Positions 1-7,571 of a DNA stretch of 11,808 bases are shown here, piece after piece (within the stretch, counting starts at the first letter, position 1; each line of letters opens with the position of its first letter). Position numbers and translations under genes: made by a program. Source of the stretch: Physocladia obscura (taxonomy: Eukaryota; Chytridiomycota; Chytridiomycetes; Chytridiales; Chytriomycetaceae); the NCBI GenBank assembly GCA_027596945.1, contig JADGJH010001122.1, positions 1 to 11,808 on the forward strand, written 5' to 3'. Under the pieces are notes generated by a model. That model was not told the DNA's origin. It did no database searches and worked only from the letters and a program-made list of their open reading frames with translations.

Positions 1-60
1 ATTTATTTATTACTTTTTATTTGCATTACTTGTTTTATTCCATTAACTCTCACCACAGAG

Positions 61-744
61 TCACCAGAACTTCAACATGACTGTTGCATTAAGCAGTAGT
101 TGTAGCCTTGCTGGCACGTCAACCTCTGTGTCTGCTTGTTCTTCTAAGGTGATTTCTATTGCAACACTTGTGTTTGCATTTGCTATTTGCATGTTGTTAC
201 TCTGGATTATTTGATCTACTTCTTTTGTATCTCTTTTCCTTTTTGCTAACATTTCTTTCTACATCATTTTGATCTCTGTATTTTGTTTTATGCTTTCTTT
301 AATTTTTGTACCAGTGGTTTGTTTCTGTGAGAGTCAATTTCCCTTCACTATGTTTGATTGTTTCCAATATTTAATTGTGTTGTGGAATATGGTCCACCTC
401 CCTCAGTTGTATTATTCATGTTTTTGGCCCAATTCCAGGGCAACCATGTTTTCATTGATAGATTTTACTAATTCTCCATCTATTTTGCTCTGCTTACTTT
501 CACTAGTGACAGAAAATCCTTGTTGTTTAGTACAACTTTTAATGCCACTGAGGATGACTTGGGCTGAGGTTGCATTACAAAATCCCCTTTTCTTTTTCTG
601 TTTATCTTTTACCTCTTTTTGGTCTGTTTCTCCATTTTTTGTCTTCTTCATACTGGCAAAGCAAAGGCCTTTCTTGTTGAATGTCAAAAAACAATTAATT
701 TTTTCACCTGTTGAGCCAATTGTGACAGAGTCACTTGACCACAT
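61..744 (-). pseudogene. Broken coding-like region, unknown protein
   Basis: Two minus-strand open stretches look more like protein than chance. One (744 to 412) begins MWSSDSVTIGS, has a Lys-rich middle and ends ELGQKHE. The other (252 to 61) begins MLAKRKRDTKEVDQ and ends ATVMLKFW. Between them the minus strand is purine-rich, as coding strands often are, but stop codons interrupt it; one TAG sits just before the second stretch after TEIKMM. I found no splice-site pair that joins them cleanly. No domain is recognised. It may be a decayed gene or transposon fragment that continues beyond the left edge of the window. Low confidence. Confidence 0.25.
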
Positions 745-795
745 GTTATAAATTTCATTCTTTTGGACGACTCAACAACAGTATGACTCCAGCGT

Positions 796-1270
796 TTAAT
801 TTAATAAACTGTACCCATGTTTCACCTGTTGCCACAGGGTCAAAGCAGTACCTTTGACAAGAGCAGTCAGGTCATGGAGGGGGTTTTTAGGCCCCAGTCC
901 CCCACAACAATCAAGGTTTGTCATCCCACGGATTGCTCCCTCCAGCATTGCCTGATTCCGAGAGGAGAAGTGAAATACCACTTCCCCAGTTTCTCGGTCA
1001 ACTATTTCCCCTGCGGTATGTCGCTACCGTGCAGTCCCCACTGCGTGTAGACCCAGAGTAGTCCATAACGGGGCAGTAGAATGCGCGAGCATCGCTGGAC
1101 AAGCGCCGATCGTCGGACTCTCGGACGCTGCTGTCCCCGCAGATCGCCAAGCCCCCAGTCAGTGCGTACCCAATCCCAGCTGCTTGCCGCAACAACAAGC
1201 GGCACCGTTGCGCTGTTGAAGAGCAAACTCGACCAGATTTGTTTGCTGACTTTCCGCAAAACAAGTTCAC
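796..1270 (-). pseudogene. Frameshifted coding-like relic in a GC-rich island
   Basis: On the minus strand one frame runs from 1270 to 998 (starts MNLFCGKSANKSG, ends ATYRRGNS) and a second from 1023 to 796 (contains EIVDRETGEVVFHFSSR, then NPLHDLTALVKGTAL and TLWQQVKHGYSLLN). The two would join as ...ATYRRG/EIVDRETGEV... if one base were added near 1008, which suggests a -1 frameshift in a once continuous reading frame. Base composition between about 1000 and 1250 is clearly richer in G+C than the flanks. I do not recognise the protein. A mobile-element remnant or an old host pseudogene are both possible. Confidence 0.3.
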
Positions 1271-1536
1271 AAATTAGACTTGTGTGACAAAAACTTGACC
1301 TTGTAATTAAGACACACAAAAGGTACGTTGAAGCAACCATTAATTTCAAAGCAATGTGTCGGAATTGTTTTCCCTCCAATTATTGGTCGAGCTGCTCGAT
1401 ATATTTCAAAAAATATCATATACAGTTCTCATAACAATTTAAATCAAACTGCAGAATACTACAAGCGAATTCAAATTTGCGAATTGCTCTGCTGATTCTC
1501 TCATATTAGTTGACTCCTTTTTGTATTCTGGAAAAA
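1271..1536. other. Spacer upstream of the LRR gene
   Basis: This AT-rich spacer separates the minus-strand relic from the plus-strand LRR gene. It should contain the LRR promoter and 5' UTR. An in-frame TAG at 1507-1509 closes the reading frame upstream of the ATG at 1537. I see no RNA gene and no clear TATA box. Confidence 0.4.
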
Positions 1537-2770
1537 ATGGTGCCCACTACACCAACCATCTTCTACACATTTGTAAATTCTGTTTTCAGAAATATTGGGT
1601 CTGCAAAAAAATCTGAACATTGTGATAATTTGCCCTTGTTTCAAGAGAGCCTACCAAATTTTTTGCATGCATACATGCAACACTGTTATAAAAATATCAC
1701 ACATGTGGAATGTGAAGGCAGATTAATAACAGCTCTATCTCCAGCAATATTCAATATGCGGCCTTTGGAATATCTTAAAATAGATTTAAGCCAATGGCAC
1801 AAATTTCTCCCAAAAGAATTGGGCACCTTGTTCAATTTGCAAACTTTGTGAGTCTGTTTTATAGTTTCAAATTACTCCGCTCATTTTTTGTACCAAACAA
1901 AACCTCCCATTAAATCAGACATCTTAGCAATAACAAACTCACTGGCACCATTCCAAATAATTTGGGTGCACTTTTGAATTTGCAGTATTTGTGAGTATGT
2001 TTTGTTCTTGCTGTTTCAAAAAGCTGCTTCAATTTTTAAAAAAAAAAAAAAAAAAAACCTCCATTAAATTACGTCTCTCCGCAATAATCAACTCACTCTT
2101 GGCGCACTTTCAAATTTGCGGCATTTTTCAGTATTTTGTTTTTCTGTTTCGACTCACAACATTGTAAAATCCATCATCAGATTCTTTAACAGCAACCAAC
2201 TCGTTGGCGCTATTCCAATTGAATTTGGGGCACTTTTGACTTTGCAGAAATTGTGATCTCAAATAAACCAAATTAAAACAAAACAAAAACACATCAAATC
2301 AGATCTCTCTCAGGAAACCAACTCACTGGCACGATTCCAAAAGAATTGGGAGCACTTTCATGTTTACAGGAAGTGTGTTCTTTGAACTCCTGCATCTCAA
2401 TTTTGTAACAGAAAAAAAACCCCCCGTCAAATCCGGTATCTCAACAATAACAGACTAACTGGTACAATTCCAAAAAAACGGAATGCACTTTCAAACTTAC
2501 TGACATTGTGGGTGTCTTTTTCTTTACTCCAATTTTCTGACAGAATAAAACTCTAATCTAATAAGGGATCTCAATTGTAACCATCTCACTGGTACCATTC
2601 CAAAAGAGTTGGGTATACTCTCAAAATTGATGTATTTGTGAGTTTGTTATTTTTCTTGTTGTTTTTTTTGCAACTGCTACACATCAATTTAAAAGACACC
2701 CCATCAAATCAGGGATCTCTCAAAGAACAAACTCACTGGCACAATTCCAACAGAACTTTCGTACTTTTAA
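1537..2770 (+). pseudogene. Leucine-rich-repeat protein, one repeat per exon, probably truncated or a pseudogene
   Basis: Exon 1 (1537-1847) starts at ATG 1537. It encodes about 100 residues with a cysteine-containing cap (EHCDNL, QHCYKNITHVECEG) and a first LRR ending LPKELGTLFNLQTL. Further LRR exons of 72 nt follow: 1919-1990, 2181-2252, 2303-2374, 2436-2507 and 2566-2637. Each begins and ends inside a Leu codon (phase 2) and encodes a repeat such as NKLTGTIPNNLGAL, the LRR subtype with a G-x-IP motif that is common in plant and bacterial LRRs. LRR proteins bind other proteins or ligands. No signal peptide, membrane segment or kinase domain is visible. Defects: the 2375 donor reads GTGTTC, the acceptor before 2436 ends CCG instead of CAG, and the exon at 2713 has a 1-nt deletion giving a TAA at 2768-2770. 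A short functional form ending at that TAA cannot be excluded. Confidence 0.7.
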
Positions 2771-3067
2771 GATTGCAGTATTTGTGAGTGTGTGTTTTTT
2801 TTCTTCAAACTGCTACGTCCCAATTTTGTACCAGAATAAAATAACAAAAAAATCATCAAATCAGGTCTCTCGCAGAAAAATAAACTCACTAGTACTATTC
2901 CAAAAGAATTAGGTGCACTTTCAAAATTGCTGAGTTTGTGAGTACACTTTTTCTGATTTTTATTTCAAACAGAAAAACAAACCCCTGTCAAATCAGAAAT
3001 CTCTATATAACAAACTCACTGGAAGGATTCCAAAAGAGCTGGGTGCACTTGCAAATTTGCACGATTT
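1848..3067 (+). repeat. Tandem array of nine LRR exon-plus-intron cassettes
   Basis: Nine cassettes start at 1919, about 2073, 2181, 2303, 2436, 2566, 2713, 2865 and 2997, spaced 108 to 154 nt. Introns as well as exons are alike: most begin GTGAGT followed by a T-rich run, many contain a form of AATTTTGTACCAGAA, and most end CATCAAATCAG just before the exon. Similar introns show that exon and intron were duplicated together. Cassette 3 (about 2073-2127) lacks a usable acceptor and donor and an internal stretch of about 18 nt. Cassettes 8, 9 and 10 (2713-2783, 2865-2937, 2997-3067) are 71, 73 and 71 nt long, so each is out of frame. Confidence 0.85.
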
Positions 3068-3356
3068 GTGAGTGTGTTTTTTTTTTTTTTTGAACTGCTT
3101 TACGCAAATTTTGTGATAAAAAAACGTCACAGAAAATTGGATGGCAATAAGTTGAGTAAACCTATTCCATAGCACCTGAATCAATAGTCTATTTTGGTCA
3201 AAAATAATGGATGGCATTAAAATATGAACGGAGAATAACAGCAATTTGTGAATACTCCTTGTTTTTTTCATTTGCCTTATCATAAACTTAATTTCGATAA
3301 AACAGATTTGGCATTTTAAAGTAAAATACTATTTATTATTGATAACCACAGCAATT
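3068..3356. other. Spacer between convergent LRR and SDR genes
   Basis: After the last LRR cassette there is a donor-like GTGAGT at 3068 and a run of 15 T at 3077-3091, but no further LRR exon. The minus-strand open frame here is read from low-complexity sequence and is not convincing. The reverse complement of TTTATT at 3332-3337 is AATAAA, about 20 nt past the SDR stop codon, and is a likely poly(A) signal for that gene. Confidence 0.5.
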
Positions 3357-4188
3357 TTACTTATTAAGTTCATTGAAGCGAGTCGAGAACGCTGCATTGT
3401 ACAAAGCGCGTCTCTCTTCGGCAGTTCCGAACGCAACTTCCTCTTCGCCGTTCTTCAATTTCCCATAAATATCTTCGGCAAACTCATCAAGATTAGCTCC
3501 AAATGTACTAACTTGTGGTGGATTGAAATCTGTTGCCACCAACGGCGGAATAATTTCAATCACCTTGATTGGCTTGTTTTTGAATTGGTGTCTCATACTC
3601 CACACAATAGAATGCAAGGCTGCCTTGGAGCTGCAGTAAACAGGGGTGTACGAGGCTGGATAGTATGCGAGGCCTGATGTCACAGATGCAATGACCGAGT
3701 CAGTGTTTGTGTCGACCCAGCGTTTTGCAAAAAGCATGCTCAAGTGGATTGGTGCGTCTTGTGAAAGTTTAAAACAGATTGAATAGAAAATTTAGTAGTG
3801 GGAAAAGAAGCTGTTGCTAGAAAAAAAAAGAATACTCACGTAAGTTAATATCATATTCGGAAACAACAGATTTCCATTCCAGCCCACTCGCAAAATCAAT
3901 CAGTCTGCCAATGCCAGCGTTATTAACCAGCACCGAGACTTCTGGATACTTTGCAATAATTTGTTCGTACAGAGCGACACGACCCGATTCCGTTTCAACG
4001 TCCGCGCAAAGCGATTCGACTTTGTAGTCAGAAAATTCGGCGACGACAGCATCAAGAACTGCCTGGCGTCTTCCGACCATAATTACCTTGTTTCCATCTT
4101 TTGCGAAACGGCGGGTGAGTGCGAGGCCGATACCAGTGGCACCTCCAGTGATGACAATCGTGCGGTTTTGGGTGAGCCACGAAGACAT
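3357..4188 (-). CDS. Short-chain dehydrogenase/reductase, DltE-like, two exons
   Basis: Exon 1 runs from 4188 to 3840 and exon 2 from 3757 to 3357, separated by an 82-nt intron (GTGAGT...AAG). Splicing joins INL to HAPIHLS and gives 249 residues, the usual length of a classical SDR. The cofactor motif TGGATGIG is at residues 14-21, and GRR at 39-41 suggests NADP(H). NNAG follows at 89-92. The catalytic Ser is about 144 (VTSGLAYYP), with Y157 and K161 in the YxxxK motif (YCSSK). All key residues are present, so the enzyme should be active. Wording such as SGLAYYPA and TPVYCSSKAALHS resembles the DltE/COG3967 group of oxidoreductases, which is common in fungi and bacteria. The substrate is unknown and the name does not imply teichoic acid metabolism. 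No targeting signal is seen, so it is probably cytosolic. Confidence 0.93.
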
Positions 4189-5140
4189 TTTTGATTTATT
4201 TTGAATTAATTTTTATTTTATTTTTATATATAACAAAATTAAAAAAATTATTTGGCCGATCAGCAAAAATTCCATCTATTTCAAATGCAAAATTTTTTTT
4301 TGTGCGATTTGTAGAATTTTTTGTGAAGGTATTTCAAACATAAGATTATGATGATATTTTTTTGATCTGTTTGTAATCAGGTATTTCAAATCTCATGAAG
4401 TTTTTGTCAAATTTTGCACAAACCATTTTCCAATTTCAAATCTAATGAAATCATCCCTCAAAATTCATTTTGCACATAATAAACTCATATTACAGCAATT
4501 TGTTACAATGTCATACAAATAATAACAGTATATTTATAATACGGTAAATTCATTATGGATCTGCTGATTTCCTGAATGCTGCTCCAGTCTAAACTAAGCA
4601 ATAACCATTTTGCTATACCTCTTGTTAACTGTTTCTCTCTGATGTGGAGATCACTGAGTTCAAAGATCTGCAAGTGAATGTGTGAGTTCTTGTGACAAAG
4701 ACAGTTGGAAGGAACAGGCGATGCTGCAAAGCTGCTGCGTATCAGAATTGTTGATTATTGTGTGAATGCCTGCAAAGGCACAAAATCATACAAGTTAGCT
4801 TTGTCAGTCAGCAACTCGTTGACAACTAATTTGCATTTTAGAAACCAAGAAAGAGTCAAAGCAAGTGTAAATGGCAAGGTTTTTGGCTGTTGTGTTACCA
4901 AAATCTGAGCAAAATAGACACATTATTGAGTTTTCAGCTACTTATTCCGCCTCAGAAGCCGATGCAGACATAGACAGTAAATAAAAATATAAAAAATAAA
5001 AAATGAAATTGATTTTCGCCCTCAAAGGCTATTACCGAAGCTGTCTCCACAAAATAGAGTCAGAATTATTTTTACGCGTTAAAGTAGAAAAACTCCAAAA
5101 ATTTTTTTTTTTTTTTTTTTGCATTTTGACAGGTCAAAAA
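4189..5140. other. Shared upstream region of the SDR and glycosyltransferase genes
   Basis: This 950-nt spacer lies between two divergent genes. The first part (4278 to about 4485) holds a diverged ~52-bp repeat. A frame at 4705-4908 reads LEGTGDAAKLLRIRIVDYC and ends CCVTKI, but it has no ATG start and no recognised domain; it may be a relic or chance. Just before the glycosyltransferase ATG there is a run of 19 T (5102-5120) followed by GCATTTTGACAG at 5121-5132. This is a convincing polypyrimidine tract and 3' splice site, so a 5' UTR intron probably ends at 5132. A possible donor is GTAAAT at 4977. Confidence 0.5.
4278..4485. repeat. Four diverged ~52-bp direct repeats
   Basis: The octamer ATTTCAAA occurs at 4278, 4331, 4383 and 4433, with spacings of 53, 52 and 50 nt. 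The third and fourth units share more: ATTTCAAATCT-ATGAA and later TTTTGCACA. The units lie 90 to 300 nt upstream of the SDR start codon. They could be an old tandem duplication or repeated promoter elements. Confidence 0.55.
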
Positions 5141-6292
5141 ATGAAAGCAAAGTCCAATATGGTGGGAGCAGCGAAGATGCTGCTGACGCTGGTGTCCGTT
5201 ATTGCGTTTTCATCAATTTTAAACCCCAAATTCACGAAATATATACACTCACTGCACACGAAATCAACGAAAGTTTTCAATAACTTCGAAAAACACGCCA
5301 AAATATGCGACCAACACTTCCACAAAAATAGCGACGCGGATATCCAAGTAATTTTAGGACCAGAACCTACGAAGAAAACATGGAATGCAGAAACAGTTCT
5401 CCCACACCACAATGGTTCAACATCTGGGACCGGAATACGCATTGTTGGAATCAGTTACGACGCGGGAAACATTTTAAATTCCATGCCGTTCCCTCATTAC
5501 ATGTGTGAAACTACAATTTTTTCGGCGGCTCTGAATGACATTCCGCTGCAACTATACGGCGCTCAACCTGCGATGCAAATACATAGTGAAGGAGGGAGCG
5601 AAAAGGATGGAAAAATCGGTCGAATGATGGCACTTGTTTGTGCGTTGCCTGCAGATGAAGTTGTAATGATGATTGACGCGTGGGACACTGTATTTCAACG
5701 CAAGTTTGCCGAGCTTGAGTTTTTGTATGCTCACAAGTGGTTGAGTCCTGATTTCGTCATTGGAGCAGAGGCAAATTGCTGGCCAGACTGGGCACCCTAC
5801 TGTGTCAATTCAAGCTATGTACAACCGAATCCAGGTCCAACTGGGTTTAGATTTATTAATTCTGGAACGTTAATTGGAAAAGCCGGGTTTTGGTCCGAGT
5901 TCTTGAGCGACGCTATAAACGCGTACAATAATGGATTGAAAGACGATCAAAACGTTTTCGCGCAGATAACTCACAGGCACTACAAACAGCGCGGATATTT
6001 TATTGATCACGGCATGGAACTTGTGGGATCTTTGCAGCCGCCAGCAAAGTTTGCGGCATATTGGCATAACGACCGTCAATACTTTGTGATAGGTGATACT
6101 CGCACAGTACCGGCCGTCATTCATCTTAACGGAGGTGGGAAAGATTTTGTTAAACCGGCACGAGGTGACTTGTGGTATCTGGAGGTTGGAGAAATTCTCA
6201 CACCACATGTGAAAAAAGTTGTTCAAAACTACAAAATTTTTGTGGATGGTGTTGAAAAAGTCGTTTCTGAGATTTGTCCAGACTTTTTCTAG
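5141..6292 (+). CDS. PLOD-type glycosyltransferase, stand-alone, type II membrane protein
   Basis: The protein has 383 residues. The ATG at 5141 is preferred over more upstream starts because the upstream extension would translate a poly-T tract into Phe6 and the CAG at 5130-5132 looks like a splice acceptor. Residues about 13-27 (MLLTLVSVIAFSSIL) form a signal anchor, so the catalytic part should face the Golgi or ER lumen. Motifs typical of the glycosyltransferase domain of procollagen-lysine hydroxylases (PLOD/LH3 type) are in order: DAWD at 179-182 (metal and UDP-sugar binding), GAEANCWPDW at 208-217, FINSGTLIG at 238-246, DDQ at 268-270 and HLNGGGKD near the C-terminus. There is no 2-oxoglutarate dioxygenase domain, so this is a transferase only. 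Donor and acceptor are unknown. A glycan transferred to secreted proteins is the likely product. Confidence 0.88.
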   Translation: MKAKSNMVGAAKMLLTLVSVIAFSSILNPKFTKYIHSLHTKSTKVFNNFEKHAKICDQHFHKNSDADIQVILGPEPTKKTWNAETVLPHHNGSTSGTGIRIVGISYDAGNILNSMPFPHYMCETTIFSAALNDIPLQLYGAQPAMQIHSEGGSEKDGKIGRMMALVCALPADEVVMMIDAWDTVFQRKFAELEFLYAHKWLSPDFVIGAEANCWPDWAPYCVNSSYVQPNPGPTGFRFINSGTLIGKAGFWSEFLSDAINAYNNGLKDDQNVFAQITHRHYKQRGYFIDHGMELVGSLQPPAKFAAYWHNDRQYFVIGDTRTVPAVIHLNGGGKDFVKPARGDLWYLEVGEILTPHVKKVVQNYKIFVDGVEKVVSEICPDFF

Positions 6293-6317
6293 AAATAATT
6301 GATAGAAAAACACATAG

Positions 6318-6323
6318 AATAAA
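6318..6323 (+). terminator. Poly(A) signal of the glycosyltransferase gene
   Basis: AATAAA lies 26 nt after the TAG stop codon at 6290-6292. Several further AATAAA-like copies follow to about 6357, which is usual for an AT-rich 3' UTR. Confidence 0.6.
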
Positions 6324-6405
6324 ATAATTAAAATAAAAATAAAAATACAAAATAAAAACCAGAGCTTAAAAAAGTTGCATCGTGGGATTATGCTTTATTT
6401 TCTGT

Positions 6406-6431
6406 CAGCTGCAGCAGCTGCAGCAGCTGCA
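6406..6431. repeat. CAGCTGCAG minisatellite
   Basis: A 9-nt unit, CAGCTGCAG, is repeated almost three times. It creates three palindromic CAGCTG hexamers, which are E-box type sequences, spaced exactly 9 nt apart. It lies just beside TTTATT (AATAAA on the minus strand) at 6391-6396. Confidence 0.7.
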
Positions 6432-6534
6432 CCAATCACAGTAATAACTTCCACAAATCACTTTCTGCGCACTAAAATTGTCATTATCAAACTCACTGGT
6501 CGGTGTGAAATCTCTATTGTGTAAAAAAACCATC

Positions 6535-6686
6535 TCAGTCCTGAATCTTTTTTACACGTTCTGCTCGGGTTGAAATTGCTGTTACGGAGATTTCTGACGC
6601 GATATCATCATAGCTGAGTAACGAAACTTCGATTTGGTCAAATTTCCAGCGAAACTTGGAGCGCATCGATTCAACAGCGTGGGAGT
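6535..6686 (-). CDS. Orphan terminal-exon-like frame, 43 codons from ATG, unknown
   Basis: From ATG 6666 down to the TGA at 6535-6537 the minus strand reads MRSKFRWKFDQIEVSLL, then SYDDIASEISVTAIS and TRAERVKKIQD. The composition is protein-like and amphipathic, unlike the surrounding AT-rich sequence. In the same frame, coding sense can be carried back to an AAG at 6689-6687 that would serve as a 3' splice site. An AATAAA (TTTATT at 6391-6396 on the plus strand) lies about 140 nt downstream. This is what the last exon of a minus-strand gene would look like, but I could not find convincing upstream exons. It may be a gene fragment or a chance frame. No family is recognised. Confidence 0.35.
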
Positions 6687-7571
6687 CTTAACAGGCCGTT
6701 AAGAAGCTTATATTCTAAGTGTATTAACTTTAATGTAAGCAGCAATCAAATGCAGGAAATTTATTTGTAATTTGACAAGGAAGAATATATTTTCTTTATT
6801 CGAATATATTTATACTGCCATAAAAATAATATATCCGTAGGTCCAATTCGGTGTGTCTTAAACACTTTTGACATTCTGGAGAAAAAAAACAATTAACATT
6901 CACTTGACTGCTCAAATGCCATGTTGGCAGGCGTTGAGAGATTAGGAAACAAATAGAGACAGAAATCAAAGAGAACTTCTGCGTGTGTTTCAAATGGCGC
7001 TATCGAAAGTGAGTTTCATTTGAAGACGAGCCGAACCAGCCTGCTTTTTCACTGAGTTTCAGGTTGGTTGATATTAAAAGACATCAAAACACTTAAACTT
7101 GCTAAAAGCTCCGTACAGGTCACATATGAAACCGTTTCTTGGAACTTTCAACTTGGAGCTGTCTGTAGCAGCTCAAATGTTTGTGCGGTTTTCGGTGAAA
7201 TCAAACAGAAACAGGCGAAAAATGCTAAATGCAACGCTTTTTATTATTACTATGGTTTAAAACAGCTTAAGTCTGGACAACTAAGCTACTTTTGAAAATA
7301 ATACTTTGATACAAAAAGATACGCGAAATTTAGTTTTCAATTACATTATTTAGTTTCTGATTGTAAATGCAATTACGAAGATTCAAAGATACTAAATAGT
7401 AGTCTTAGTGATATTTTGGCCCACAGAAGTTCATATTTTTGAATGAAAACCTCACTTAAAAATATCAGAAATTTTTGCTTTATTCGGCATTATCTGTTGA
7501 ATTGTTGCTTTATTTCTTTTTTGCTTATTATTCTTGTTTTGTTTCAGATTTAATTTTCTGGAATAAAAAAA

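Larger units (their letters stand above)
6293..7571. other. Long spacer, mostly non-coding
   Basis: About 1.3 kb separate the glycosyltransferase from the carrier. It contains the glycosyltransferase 3' UTR, the CAGCTG repeat at 6406-6431, an orphan exon-like frame at 6535-6686 (minus), and a small inverted repeat CTTAAC-AGGCC-GTTAAG at 6687-6703. The open frames at 6796-6993 (minus) and 7068-7295 (plus) have ordinary AT-rich composition and no recognisable domain. The reverse complement of TTTATT at 7509-7514 may be the poly(A) signal of the carrier gene. No tRNA or other RNA gene was seen. Confidence 0.45.

Noticed and set aside
1848..3067. Regularly spaced repeats that might suggest a CRISPR array
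   Set aside because: The repeats encode leucine-rich repeats and are flanked by splice sites. Spacing and unit sequence vary, and the genome is eukaryotic.
2993..3283. Minus-strand 96-residue frame over the last LRR cassette
   Set aside because: It starts at a non-ATG codon, translates poly-A/T tracts into Lys runs and overlaps the LRR repeat on the other strand.
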